A stretch of 53,176 nt of DNA from Thiothrix sp. (GCF_028714775.1 NZ_JAQTLS010000025.1:1-53176); one strand, 5' to 3'. Positions 41,227-50,068 are shown, counted from the first letter of the stretch. Notes: generated by a model not told the origin, from the sequence alone. Translations and numbers: made by a program.

Positions 41227-42905
41227 GGGTGTGTACCTCCGTTCTGGTAATACCGCTGCACTTTGTCCACGACAATGCCGCCCTGTTTCTGGACAAGGCC
41301 GTTAACTGTGGAAGCATCCGGCACTTTGACGTTCGCTAGGATTTCAGCCATGAACTCCGACAAATCCATCGCCCCAAAGTCCAGCCGTTCCAGTTCATCC
41401 GGGGTGAACCCGGAACAGTTGGGGCTGTCCCCACCGCCCCAACCCTTGCCAAGCTGCGGCCTGCCTTGTTCTTGGATGATCCGCGCCAACCGTGAGTTGA
41501 AGCAGCAATAGCTTTGCTTGCGTTCGTAGCAATAACCCAAGAACCGGCCACTGCAATAAGTGCCGACGTAATGGCAAAGGTTAGAGCCGCGTTTCATCTG
41601 CAAATAGGCTTCATCTTCGGTACAGGACAAAAACTGCATCAGCAGGTAAATCCCTACCTGCAAGGCAAAAGAGGCGGGGTCAAAACCCACGAAAGCAAAG
41701 CCCGTACCACTGGTGTAGCTGATGGTCAGCCCGTAGAAGCTCATGGAGGTGGACGGGGTAGGGTTCCACGCACCGGATGCCCATGCATCAACCGCCTTTT
41801 GCGTCATCCAGTTGTTGCCCTTCGAGAACATGAAGTCGTACATGTAATTGCTGCCCTTCTGGAAGCTGTAATCCAGCAGTGCCTTGCCACCGGCTAGGGC
41901 AGCACCCATCAGGATGCTTTGGTTGCTCTTTGCCCCGCCTTTGGATTTGCAGCAGTTTTTCAGGCCAGACAGCTTGATGGAGCAGCGTTCATCCGTCCCC
42001 TTGAAAATTTGCATATCGGAAGACAGGTATTGCCCTGCCTCCCGTGCCACCTCCATGCCTGCAATGGCTTTGGCAAAATCCGCATCGGGTGGGTTGGAAG
42101 AGTCGAAACATTTGCCTTCCAGACAAAATCCCTTGTTGGAACAGTCTTCGGTTGTCGTCGTCGTTCCGGGCGTATTGCACAAGTATTCAACATCCCAGAC
42201 TTGGCATGTGCCGTTGGGGATTTTATCGACGCAGGTGCTGGCTGCCTGTTTTTTACAGCCCTTGGCCTCCAAATCCTCACAACTGTTCTGGCGGTTCCCA
42301 AGGCAGGTGTAGGTATCCTCCCACGCCCAACAGTCCTTGGTGACATTTAGCCCATTGATGTTGCGTGTGCCCCCAGCTTCTGTGCATTTGTGTTCAGCAA
42401 GGGTACAAGTGCCGTTGGCTTTTTCATCCACACACTGGGATTCGTCGATGCGGTCTTCCGTCAGGGTGTAGGAGTTGTCCAGTTTGATGGTGTTGGTGGG
42501 TGTCGGGGCAACGGGGTCATCGCAGCGGAAGGTGCGGGTGTGCCGCATACAGCCCGTACCGAACATTGTGTCGGTTTGGGCGCATACTGCACTGGCCTGT
42601 TGGCATTTGGGTTGCAGGTTGATGAATGGTTGGCAATAGTTGACCGCATCAGGCTTGATGCACGTATACGTATTCCGTTTCCCCCAGCATGTTTTGCCAA
42701 TGCTGGAAAGACAGACACTGCTTCCCTGAAAGGTTTTGCAGGGTGTGACAACAGTCACACCCGACTGGTAATGGGGGTCACTGGTAAGCCCCGCCAAACA
42801 TACCGTACCTGTTTTGCGGCAATCCACTGCCGTTGCAGAAATGGAAATGGCACTGAGGGAGGCGGCAAGGAGTAGGGTGATGCAGGCCCTGACAAGTCCC
42901 ATCAT
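41223..42905 (-). CDS. traN: TraN, cysteine-rich mating-pair stabilisation protein
   Basis: Encodes 560 residues with a signal peptide (LVRACITLLLAASLSAISISATA). The mature protein has more than 35 cysteines, beginning CRKTGTVCLAG and continuing with CKTFQGSSVC, CWGKRNTYTC, CWAWEDTYTC repeats and the C-terminal NLCHYVGTYCSGRFLGYCYERKQSYCCFNS, the most conserved TraN segment, followed by a segment with ARIIQEQGRPQLGKGWG. TraN is an outer-membrane adhesin contacting recipient cells. It is of normal length, and overlaps both neighbours by 4 bp. Confidence 0.92.
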   Translation of the reverse strand: MMGLVRACITLLLAASLSAISISATAVDCRKTGTVCLAGLTSDPHYQSGVTVVTPCKTFQGSSVCLSSIGKTCWGKRNTYTCIKPDAVNYCQPFINLQPKCQQASAVCAQTDTMFGTGCMRHTRTFRCDDPVAPTPTNTIKLDNSYTLTEDRIDESQCVDEKANGTCTLAEHKCTEAGGTRNINGLNVTKDCWAWEDTYTCLGNRQNSCEDLEAKGCKKQAASTCVDKIPNGTCQVWDVEYLCNTPGTTTTTEDCSNKGFCLEGKCFDSSNPPDADFAKAIAGMEVAREAGQYLSSDMQIFKGTDERCSIKLSGLKNCCKSKGGAKSNQSILMGAALAGGKALLDYSFQKGSNYMYDFMFSKGNNWMTQKAVDAWASGAWNPTPSTSMSFYGLTISYTSGTGFAFVGFDPASFALQVGIYLLMQFLSCTEDEAYLQMKRGSNLCHYVGTYCSGRFLGYCYERKQSYCCFNSRLARIIQEQGRPQLGKGWGGGDSPNCSGFTPDELERLDFGAMDLSEFMAEILANVKVPDASTVNGLVQKQGGIVVDKVQRYYQNGGTHP

Positions 42906-43921
42906 TTTGTCCTGGCCTCCAACCCCTCACACCCGCCACCTGTTGTGCATGAAAAGATGGGGCTTGTGTTTAAATTGAATGAATTGGCATTGGCATAGTG
43001 CCCAATTGATACGCTTGGGTTGTTACAATAGTAATTCTCAAAGCTCATGGAGCAGGAGCCACTTGAGTTGCAGGTGATTTTCGCACCAGCCGGGTTATAG
43101 CTGATGCCTGAAAGGAAGCTGTTAACACTGGAGATGGTCTTTGAGTAGCTGTAGCCGCAACAGTCATAGTGGCTAATGGTGGCTGAACTTCCATTGCAGG
43201 ATATGTTGACCATGCAACAAGAACCGCCTCCCGCTATGCACGTCTTGCTGACGGGGACACACTTCAGTTCTTGCCCTGTGACATTACAACTGACGCCTGC
43301 ATCATCACATGACAAGGTTTCATAGGCATTAATGGTCTGGTCACATTGGTAATTGGCGTCAGCATCAACTTTGACCACCCGCCCCACCGGGCAACGTTCC
43401 TCTTTTGGTTCCAGCCACTCCTCGCAATGCTCCACTGTTTCAATGCCGGGGATGGTTGTCTCTACCGTTGTACAGCCGCCAGTGCCATTGCCACCTGTCA
43501 GCCCTGCGAGTGCGCCACGGTTATCCTTGGTGATCCCCTTTGACAAGTTGAACAATGCATCATTCTTTTCCAGCGGGTACTGCGGCCTGCTGCCACCAAG
43601 GAAGTTGATGGCATTGCATTCCTGCCCACCGAACCCACTGGTACTGGATGTGGTGCATCCGGCCTGCTTGCCCAGCCCATTGCCAGACAGGTTGGTTTTC
43701 CCGCTACCCCACAACCCCGCCTCACTGGGGCTGCTGGTAAACCCCGGCACATTCCCGGTTGCACCCGCGCCATTAACCGCAGCATTTGCAGCCGCACCCC
43801 CCGCCGCCATGGCCGCGCCCTGCTGGAATGCGCTGGAGGTGTCCAAGTCAGCCCGCGCCAGCCCTGCCACCAACAGCAACAAGCACAGGAAAGGCAGCAA
43901 CCACAACACGGGCCTGTTCAT
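42902..43921 (-). CDS. second cysteine-rich TraN-like exported protein
   Basis: Encodes 339 residues with signal peptide (LLPFLCLLLLVAGLARA). The first 120 residues are Gly/Ala/Ser-rich, the rest Cys-rich (CEEWLEPKEERCPVGRVVKV, CDDAGVSC, CVPVSKTC, GSCCMVNISC, DCCGYSY, CTTGGGC). Some phrases resemble the N-terminal part of long TraN proteins. With the adjacent 560-residue TraN it could represent a split version, but each has its own signal peptide and the pair is arranged with a 4-bp ATGA overlap, so two separate exported proteins are more likely. Confidence 0.65.
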   Translation of the reverse strand: MNRPVLWLLPFLCLLLLVAGLARADLDTSSAFQQGAAMAAGGAAANAAVNGAGATGNVPGFTSSPSEAGLWGSGKTNLSGNGLGKQAGCTTSSTSGFGGQECNAINFLGGSRPQYPLEKNDALFNLSKGITKDNRGALAGLTGGNGTGGCTTVETTIPGIETVEHCEEWLEPKEERCPVGRVVKVDADANYQCDQTINAYETLSCDDAGVSCNVTGQELKCVPVSKTCIAGGGSCCMVNISCNGSSATISHYDCCGYSYSKTISSVNSFLSGISYNPAGAKITCNSSGSCSMSFENYYCNNPSVSIGHYANANSFNLNTSPIFSCTTGGGCEGLEARTK

Positions 43922-44676
43922 GGCTTCTCCCCCAGCGCTTGCAGGTAACGCGCTGATGCCGCCTGCCAGCCTTGGTATCCGCCCAGTTTGCGCAGTGCAT
44001 AGGCCAACGTCACATCACCACGCACTGACACGTAATCCGTCCCCAGATCACAGGCGCTATCCCCATCAGCGGGCTTCTTGGCGATGACGAAGGTGGGGAC
44101 ATCCTGTACCCCATAAGCGCGGAACACATTGGGGTTGACCTGAAAGGTACTGTCCCCTGCCTTGTCGCCCAACACGGATTGGATCGCCTTGGTAGTGCTG
44201 GTAAGGGAACCGTCAACCATGCCGCGCAGCACCAACACAGCCCCCGCTTTGTCCGCTTGCCGGGCGAGGTTTTGCAACGTTTCCTTGGGCATCGAGAAAG
44301 ACACCAACACCAACAGTTCCCCATCCTTTTTCAAATCAGGGAACAATGGCTTGCCCACTTGCGCGGACAGCTTGTCCAGCGCACCCGCTGGCATGGGCGG
44401 TACGAGCACGCCTTTCTTGAAGGGACGGGCATAACCTGCCACTTTGTTGGGCTGCAATTCAGGGGAAGACAGCGCCGTGGTGGCCTTACCCGCAGCAGCG
44501 TCCACTTGGCTGGCACTGGGCAGCACCAGCGGCTTGTGCTGCTGTGCAGCCACTTGTGCATCTGTCGGCATTGCAGGTGTCCCTTGTGCCCATGCGGGCA
44601 AGCCAGCGGCAAGGCCAAGCGCAAGCAAAAACAGTGTGGCAGGTATCAGTACGGTAGGGGATGCTTCCTTCATCAT
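43918..44676 (-). CDS. trbC: TrbC, F-type pilus assembly protein
   Basis: Encodes 252 residues (ATG 44676 or 44673, next to the traU stop). Signal peptide (ATLFLLALGLAAGLPAWA) and a C-terminal thioredoxin-like TrbC domain: LLVLVSFSMPKETLQNLARQ, GAVLVLRGMVDGSL, FQVNPNVFRAYGVQDVPTFVI. The redox cysteines of true thioredoxins are absent (SFSMPKE), as normal for TrbC. TrbC works with TraW and TraU. It overlaps the next gene by 4 bp. Confidence 0.9.
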   Translation of the reverse strand: MMKEASPTVLIPATLFLLALGLAAGLPAWAQGTPAMPTDAQVAAQQHKPLVLPSASQVDAAAGKATTALSSPELQPNKVAGYARPFKKGVLVPPMPAGALDKLSAQVGKPLFPDLKKDGELLVLVSFSMPKETLQNLARQADKAGAVLVLRGMVDGSLTSTTKAIQSVLGDKAGDSTFQVNPNVFRAYGVQDVPTFVIAKKPADGDSACDLGTDYVSVRGDVTLAYALRKLGGYQGWQAASARYLQALGEKP

Positions 44677-44677
44677 G

Positions 44678-45700
44678 TCAGAACCCTATGCCGCCTTGGC
44701 AGCAGTTGCGCTTCCTGAAAATCATGTAAGAAAAGTCTTCGCCCTTGTACGGGAACTCCTTGCCCGCACCCCAAATGGTGGTGGTGCGCCCGTAAGGCTG
44801 GCAGCACTTGCCCGCAATCTTCTTGGTTTGTGGGATGGGGAACAGCATCTGGTACTTGTAATTGGCCTTGTCCATCTGCAAGCGCGGGAAATAACCACAC
44901 AACCCGTCACTGCCACTGGCCGACCAGATCAAGCCTTGGCGGTGCATTTTTGCGGTTATCCGCTGTACCAGCAGGCTGGAGGCTTGCACCCCACCGATGT
45001 GGTGTTGCACATGCCCGTTGAGGGGATACATCGAACCTTGGCAACCGCCACACCAAAACAATTCCGAACGGGCAAAACCCGCCGTCGCCTGCACACAATC
45101 GGCGGCACACGCGGCTTTGGCGGGCAGGTTGGCAAACAGGGTGGCATCGGGGTTGATGATGTAGGTCAGTTCGTCATCCACCCAGATGGGGTCAAGTTCA
45201 GTCAGGTAGGCAATGTCGAACGGTGACTTTTCAAGGCAGGCATTATCAAGCAGCACCTCCAGCCAATACAGGATGGGGTTCACGTACCAATGCACTTGGT
45301 AAAAGGAAGACACTGGCGCACCGTCTTCTGGGTCATCCCGCCCCGCCTCCGGCGCATCAAAACCGGGGTCAAGGTCTACCCCGCCGAGGGAGGTCAGGCA
45401 AAACGGCTTGCGGGCAACATCCACTTGGCGCACGGGTTCCCAAAAACTGACCTTGACACCAATCCGGGCACTGCCATTCCCTGTACAGGCACACAGCACA
45501 CCGCCGGGGTTGGGCGTATCCTCCTGATCCATGCTCATGAGTTTGGCCCCACCGATGGTTATCGGGAAGATGCACGACCAGCAAATGTCCGTGATGGGGT
45601 TGGCGAATTTGCCTTCACAAGTGGGGGCTGCTGCCCATACAAACTTGGCGGTTGCCAAGAGGGACACAGCCAGCAGTAAGGCGGCTTGGCCTAATTTCAT
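44678..45700 (-). CDS. traU: TraU, F-type DNA transfer/pilus protein
   Basis: Encodes 340 residues with a signal peptide (ALLLAVSLLATAKFVWAAAP). The family signature is unmistakable: PITDICWSCIFPITIGGAK, VLCACTGNGSARIGVKVSFWEPVRQVDV, and the C-terminal Cys-rich end near CCQPYGRTTTIWGAGKE and NCCQGGIGF. TraU is a periplasmic protein required mainly for DNA transfer. It has about 14 cysteines, likely disulfide-bonded. It overlaps traW by 4 bp. Confidence 0.93.
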   Translation of the reverse strand: MKLGQAALLLAVSLLATAKFVWAAAPTCEGKFANPITDICWSCIFPITIGGAKLMSMDQEDTPNPGGVLCACTGNGSARIGVKVSFWEPVRQVDVARKPFCLTSLGGVDLDPGFDAPEAGRDDPEDGAPVSSFYQVHWYVNPILYWLEVLLDNACLEKSPFDIAYLTELDPIWVDDELTYIINPDATLFANLPAKAACAADCVQATAGFARSELFWCGGCQGSMYPLNGHVQHHIGGVQASSLLVQRITAKMHRQGLIWSASGSDGLCGYFPRLQMDKANYKYQMLFPIPQTKKIAGKCCQPYGRTTTIWGAGKEFPYKGEDFSYMIFRKRNCCQGGIGF

Positions 45701-46395
45701 GGCTTGCCCCCAGCATCTGGCAAAACAACCGTGTCAATGCGCAGTTCTGTGTCGGATAGCTTGTCTTGGTATGCCAGCGCAGGCACTTGGGTTATCTGGA
45801 GCCTGCCTGTCAGGTAGCCACCTTGGTCAAAGTAAACAGGACGTTTCCATTGGCGCATCAGTGCCATGTAAGAACCACCGACCAGCACCACTTTGACGGG
45901 TTTCTTGCTGTCTTGGTAATACCGACCAGCGTAGGCAACTTGTTGCTGGTCGGTGGCATCAATGAACAACAGCACCTTGCTTAGGCCAACATATTCCAGT
46001 GGGTTTACGCTTGTCCCAGCCTTCACCACCACGTCCCCATCCGCATCCCGTATGTCATTGGGTGCAGTTACCGATGGGTCGTAATAGTGCGTCCCCGCTT
46101 TAGTGGCGCGGGTGATGCCGGGTACTGGCACTGGGTTTTCGGCCGTCTGCTTGGCGGTTGCCACCATTGCTTTTTGCATGGCAGCAAGCTCACCTGAATC
46201 TTGTTTTGCTTGCAGGCGTTCACGGATCACATCCAGAAAATCACGTTCGGCGATGGGGTAGGTCTTGCCAAGTGCCACCCCAAGCCCCGTTTGGGCTGGC
46301 ATAACAGGCAGGGCAAGGCACAGCAGGGGCACTGCTGCCCAAAGCCACACCTGTTTTCCCCTGCCCAAAACCAACATGATTATCTGCCCCAGCAT
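45697..46395 (-). CDS. traW: TraW, F-type pilus assembly protein; first gene of the transfer operon in view
   Basis: Encodes 232 residues from ATG 46395; ATG 46377 would give a more compact signal peptide (WLWAAVPLLCLALPVMPAQ). Features: LGKTYPIAERDFLDVIRERLQ, DPSVTAPNDIRDADGDVVVKAGTSVNPLEYV, LLFIDATDQQQVAYA, and RLQITQVPALAYQDK near the end, all TraW hallmarks. It acts in the periplasm with TrbC and TraU. Upstream is a 217-bp intergenic space containing the terminator of the helicase gene, so the operon promoter probably lies there, but I see no convincing consensus. Confidence 0.92.
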   Translation of the reverse strand: MLGQIIMLVLGRGKQVWLWAAVPLLCLALPVMPAQTGLGVALGKTYPIAERDFLDVIRERLQAKQDSGELAAMQKAMVATAKQTAENPVPVPGITRATKAGTHYYDPSVTAPNDIRDADGDVVVKAGTSVNPLEYVGLSKVLLFIDATDQQQVAYAGRYYQDSKKPVKVVLVGGSYMALMRQWKRPVYFDQGGYLTGRLQITQVPALAYQDKLSDTELRIDTVVLPDAGGKP

Positions 46396-46542
46396 TCTTG
46401 TTTAAAACTGCCCTGCGATTGTCCCAAGCATTAAAATGGCAAGCAATTTTTCACCCCGGCACAAAATCCGCGCCGTAGGCGAAAACTTGACAATAGGTAG
46501 AATTTATGGGGCGGAATGTGTTGTTTTATGGGGATGGCGGGC

Positions 46543-46567
46543 AAAAAAAACCCCGCACAAGGCGGGG
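46543..46567 (-). terminator. rho-independent terminator of the helicase gene
   Basis: On the - strand CCCCGC (46567-46562) and GCGGGG (46556-46551) form a 6-bp GC stem with a 5-nt loop, followed by eight T (46550-46543). It lies about 47 bp after the helicase stop and separates that unit from the transfer operon. Confidence 0.9.
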
Positions 46568-46613
46568 CCGGTAGGATAAAAACAAGTGAAGGGATACAAA
46601 GGATGAAGCAGGC

Positions 46614-48899
46614 TTACGCCTGCAACATCCGCCGTGCCAACGCGACTTCAACACTGTCCCCGTTAGGGTTCAGCGAATCCAGCCCACTGTCCGGCATATC
46701 ACCCGAGGTGCTTTGGCTGACAGCGATCTTCTCCGCCATCAACGCCAAACACGCGGTTTGTGCCGTTTCTGCATAGCCAAGGTAGTAAACGTCAACGTCC
46801 AACCGCTGGCCAATCCGCCATGAGCGGCGGGCAGCTTGCTGGAGCGTATAAACATTGTACCCGGTCTGAAGGAACACAATTGCCGGGAACTCCAGCAAAT
46901 CCAGCCCCGTTTTCACCAGTTCAGGGTTACAAACCAGCACGTCGATACCACGGTCAACGCGGTCGAGTATCCAGTCCTCCCTTGTTTCAGTTGAAACGCT
47001 GGAGCGCAACACGTCGGTTTTCAAGCCTGCTGCGGACAGCAATACTTTGAGCCGTTGTGCGGTGTCCTGCTTGCCCGTGTAGCTGGTATACACCAGTACA
47101 CGCCGCCCTTTAGCCTTCTCTGACTTGCAAATCTCCAGCAGCTTTTGCTCCTTGGGGGTCAACTCATCAGCACCATACAGTTGCGGGACACTTGCCAGCA
47201 CCTCGCGTGTACGCGGGTGGTACACCGTCTCATCACGGAAACACGTTTCCGGCCAGCGCAACAAGGCATTCAGCACCACACCCAACAAGGTTGTGTCGCC
47301 TTTTGCCAACGCCTTCTTCATCACTTGGGTCAGTTCTTTCGAGAAGCCTTCGTAGGCATTGCGTTGTTCACCGTCCATCCCCACCTCAACGTAATGCTCC
47401 TTGTACGGTGGCAACACGTCCCCACCGATGTCCTTGAGTTTCAAAAACACCGTGTAAGGCAGGATGAAACGGCAAATGCCAGTCGGGCCGAAGCCCGGTG
47501 CTTTGGAGGTGCGCTGCGAGTCCTTTTCCCCGCGTGAGGTTTTATGGCTCCCGCCCGTTGTGCTTTTGAACACATCTTTGAGGATACCGTGGTCACGCAT
47601 GAAGCCCATCACCGCACCACCCAACGAGCGGTTACGGTATTTGTAGCCATCTTCGATCATACGGCGTGGGTTTGCCCGCCACAGCAGGTGGAACAGGTCA
47701 TCGGCATAGCCCCCCATCAGTGTGCCGGTCAGAAGGAGCACCTTGCGGGCTTTTGCTGCCAACACCCCGAAGGCTTGGCCTTGTGCAGAATCACCGTTCT
47801 TGAACTCATGTGCCTCATCAGTCACCAACAAGCTGAAATAACCATCGGGCAATTGCCGTTTGATAAACTCGGTTGGCTGGTAGCCGCCTTGCCCAAACGA
47901 AATCTCGGTCTTACCCAAGCTGCGTTCAATGCGTTCTGCCTGACGGTCATTGAAAACAAGTTGCCCGTTTTCATCCATCAAATTCACGAACTCATGGATA
48001 TTGTCAGACAACATGCTACCCAGCATTTCCTCACCAAACGTGTCAATCAGGCGTTGTGCCGTCTTGTCACCGATGGTGGGGAGTTGCTTTAGCGCGTCAG
48101 TGACCAGCTTACGCTGGCCTTTGAGTTGCCCCTTACGCACTAATGTCCACAGTTGTTCACCGCAGGCATGTTCCACGCCGTTATCATCAACGTGCTTGTG
48201 GTTGCAGGCCAGACGTTTGTCAGGCAAGCCCCGCTCAGAGCCGAAAACTTGGCCTTCTGCATCACGGTAAACCGTGCCGCATTTGGGGCAAGCCAACAAC
48301 TTACGGGCGTAAAACTCACCCGTTTCAGGAAAGCGCCCGCTGTCCAGCTTGTGGGCAAAGGCGTGCTTCCATTCATAGCCCATGCGCATCCGTACACGTC
48401 CCATGACGAAGTACTCAGGCGCATCATGGTTGCGCCCGGTTTTCACCATTTCACGCAATTGCAGCAGACGCGCCAAAGTGTCCGCACCGTTCAATACCCA
48501 AACGCGGGCATTGGGGACAGTATCCTTGATCTCACGCCGCCACTTGTAAACCAAGTGGGGAGGGCAGATGACCAAGGTGCGTGGGTAGCCTTCAGCCTGT
48601 GCCACCGCAGCAGTACAGATTGCTACCATGGTTTTACCCGTCCCCATCTCGCCGTTCATGATTGCGGCTTTTTCGCCCTGCCCGAACAGCAGTGCAGACA
48701 ATGCTTGGACAGCTTCACGCTGGGCAGGGAACGGCTTACGCAACAGCCCATCCATCACCGCATCGCGGGCCGGGCAGGCATTTTCCGGGTGGAAGATGGG
48801 CGGGTTTTGTTGGTCTACGGCATCACGCAAGGCAGTGCCGAAGTCTTTTACGAAGTCTGCCAAGGAAATGGCAGGGGTGGTATTGGCGATGGTAGTCAC
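46614..48899 (-). CDS. SNF2-like superfamily 2 helicase/translocase with zinc-finger insert
   Basis: Encodes 761 residues from GTG 48899, preceded by AAGGAGAAACACC. Motifs in order: Q-like FPAQREAVQAL, Walker A MNGEMGTGKTMVA (about residue 85), TLVICPPHLVYKWRREI, a zinc-finger insert (CPKCGTVY, then CNHKH and HACGEQ, residues 200-255), a helix-hairpin-helix-like TIGDKTAQRLIDTFG, Walker B VTDEAHEFK (about residue 362), LLLTGTLMGG, and the C-terminal lobe with VLVYTSYTGKQDTAQRL, ILVCNPELVKTGLDLLEF-like motif V, and QQAARRSWRIGQ (motif VI, about residue 695). It probably moves along double-stranded DNA. It shares its leader with the methyltransferase gene at 51263. Confidence 0.85.
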   Translation of the reverse strand: MTTIANTTPAISLADFVKDFGTALRDAVDQQNPPIFHPENACPARDAVMDGLLRKPFPAQREAVQALSALLFGQGEKAAIMNGEMGTGKTMVAICTAAVAQAEGYPRTLVICPPHLVYKWRREIKDTVPNARVWVLNGADTLARLLQLREMVKTGRNHDAPEYFVMGRVRMRMGYEWKHAFAHKLDSGRFPETGEFYARKLLACPKCGTVYRDAEGQVFGSERGLPDKRLACNHKHVDDNGVEHACGEQLWTLVRKGQLKGQRKLVTDALKQLPTIGDKTAQRLIDTFGEEMLGSMLSDNIHEFVNLMDENGQLVFNDRQAERIERSLGKTEISFGQGGYQPTEFIKRQLPDGYFSLLVTDEAHEFKNGDSAQGQAFGVLAAKARKVLLLTGTLMGGYADDLFHLLWRANPRRMIEDGYKYRNRSLGGAVMGFMRDHGILKDVFKSTTGGSHKTSRGEKDSQRTSKAPGFGPTGICRFILPYTVFLKLKDIGGDVLPPYKEHYVEVGMDGEQRNAYEGFSKELTQVMKKALAKGDTTLLGVVLNALLRWPETCFRDETVYHPRTREVLASVPQLYGADELTPKEQKLLEICKSEKAKGRRVLVYTSYTGKQDTAQRLKVLLSAAGLKTDVLRSSVSTETREDWILDRVDRGIDVLVCNPELVKTGLDLLEFPAIVFLQTGYNVYTLQQAARRSWRIGQRLDVDVYYLGYAETAQTACLALMAEKIAVSQSTSGDMPDSGLDSLNPNGDSVEVALARRMLQA

Positions 48900-48901
48900 G
48901 G

Positions 48902-48958
48902 TGTTTCTCCTTAAAGGGATATTTGGGGAGAAACATCCCCATGGGAGTGCATCTCCCA
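48902..48958 (-). promoter_or_regulatory. SD-sequestering leader element, copy A (helicase gene)
   Basis: On the - strand the helicase ribosome-binding site GGAGAAAC (48910-48903) is exactly complementary to GTTTCTCC (48934-48927), and one flanking pair extends it to 9 bp across a 16-nt loop. A second hairpin, GGGAG-N5-CTCCC (48957-48943), lies just upstream. If folded, the site would be hidden from ribosomes. Confidence 0.7.
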
Positions 48959-49197
48959 GAGGGTTAAAAATAAAAAAGGCAGTAAAAGTCCGGTAAGGGG
49001 CAAAGTGAAGTAAAAGTACACCACCAACACACCCGAAGGTGTGCCGCCCTGTGCTGGTGGCACGTCAGGGCTTTATAGGGTTTGCTGCAAAACCGTAAGG
49101 ATTGGCAGCTAGGGCGTGTTCAGGGTGGAACACTACACATAGGAAACCTTGCCGCCCGGCACTGGCTAACCAGTCACCGGCTGGCAAGGCCACCACA
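48959..49197 (-). promoter_or_regulatory. long structured leader, copy A
   Basis: Nearly identical to 52455-52704 apart from small indels. On the - strand it includes a UUCG-capped hairpin CACACC-TTCG-GGTGTG (49043-49028) inside an outer stem CCACCA/TGGTGG (49060-49055 with 49026-49021), a long pairing CCTTGCC/GGCAAGG near 49141-49191, and a T-rich tract (48966-48980). Homology with copy B ends abruptly at 49197/49198, in the middle of a further hairpin that is complete in B. Confidence 0.7.
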
Positions 49198-49424
49198 ATA
49201 ATTTGCCTAACTTCGTCTTTGTGCCGCATGTATGGCTTGGTTCAATTTTAGGAAAACTTGGCTACCAGTAGGTTGTTCGTCTGCTTGGGATAGCCGCCCA
49301 TCCTTTGGTACCCTACGTTAGGGGTGGGATTTGTATACTGGCGTTGCAAGGGAGTACGTGCTTGGCATGGATGCCTTCACTTTCTAAGAATCCTAAAAAT
49401 AACGCACCTGTAATGGAAAGCATC
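49198..49424. other. non-coding junction upstream of the pseudopilin gene
   Basis: About 225 bp that is not shared with leader copy B. It probably carries the promoter of the pseudopilin gene; TTGGTACCC and similar words are present but no consensus pair is convincing. This is the left side of the suspected insertion. Confidence 0.4.
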
Positions 49425-49994
49425 ATGGAAAATAAACAGCAAGGAATGACATTGGTCGAACTGATGGTCACACTGTCAGTGGTTGCCATACTGGCCTCTA
49501 TGGCTGTCCCCTCAATCAGCGGCATGATAGAAAGCAACCGCCTGACCGCCCTCAATAACCAAATCGTGTCCGCCATCAACTATACCCGTGGTGAAGCCGT
49601 CAAACGGCGCTATAATGCCGCCATGTGTGTACGCAACAGCAGCGGTTCTGGTTGTGCCACCTCCGGTAATTTTGACAGTGGGTGGATCGTGTTTGTCGAT
49701 TGCAACGCCAACAGCTTGGTTGACACCACCAACACCTGTGACCTTGATGGCAACGGTACGGCAGATGCGCCTGAAGCCATTTTGCAGGACAGTGTACCCA
49801 GTGCCACCAATGTTTCCATCACGGACAGCAGTTCGACCCCCCAGATGATCAACTACCTGCCCAATGGGAAAGTTTCCAATGCGGGCACTCTCCGCCTGAT
49901 AACCAGTTCCACCACCCGCTACAAGATCACAATGGATGCCTTTGTGGGGCGGGTAAGTTCTTGCAAAATAGGCAATCCGGGTTGTATATCCTGA
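49425..49994 (+). CDS. type IV pseudopilin, GspH/FimT family
   Basis: Encodes 189 residues from ATG 49425 (ATG 49413 is a close alternative). The class III signal QQG-MTLVELMVTLSVVAILASMAVPS is complete, with the PilD cleavage site after Gly and Glu at +5. The rest matches GspH/FimT minor pilins: RLTALNNQIVSAINYTRGEAVKRR, GWIVFVDCN, and a disulfide-capable Cys pair in the middle (CVRNSSGSGC). Minor pilins initiate pilus assembly for twitching or uptake. It is alone, on the opposite strand to the surrounding element genes, and flanked by broken leader copies. Confidence 0.88.
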   Translation: MENKQQGMTLVELMVTLSVVAILASMAVPSISGMIESNRLTALNNQIVSAINYTRGEAVKRRYNAAMCVRNSSGSGCATSGNFDSGWIVFVDCNANSLVDTTNTCDLDGNGTADAPEAILQDSVPSATNVSITDSSSTPQMINYLPNGKVSNAGTLRLITSSTTRYKITMDAFVGRVSSCKIGNPGCIS

Positions 49995-50007
49995 GTAAAT
50001 GAAGTCG

Positions 50008-50068
50008 CGTATCTCCAAAGTAAATTACGCCGGAGAAACACCACCCCGCAGGGAGTGATGCTCCCTGC
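50008..50068 (-). promoter_or_regulatory. orphan degenerate leader element, copy C
   Basis: On the - strand GTTTCTCC (50039-50032) faces GGAGATAC (50016-50009), one mismatch from the perfect pair seen in the other copies. The upstream hairpin is the longest of the set, GCAGGGAG-CATCA-CTCCCTGC (50068-50048). No gene follows in the expected place: the + strand pseudopilin gene begins there instead. Confidence 0.6.

Noticed and set aside
48902-49197. Leader blocks as an insertion sequence or MITE
   Set aside because: Both copies lie precisely before start codons in the same orientation and keep paired arms; no terminal inverted repeats or target duplications.
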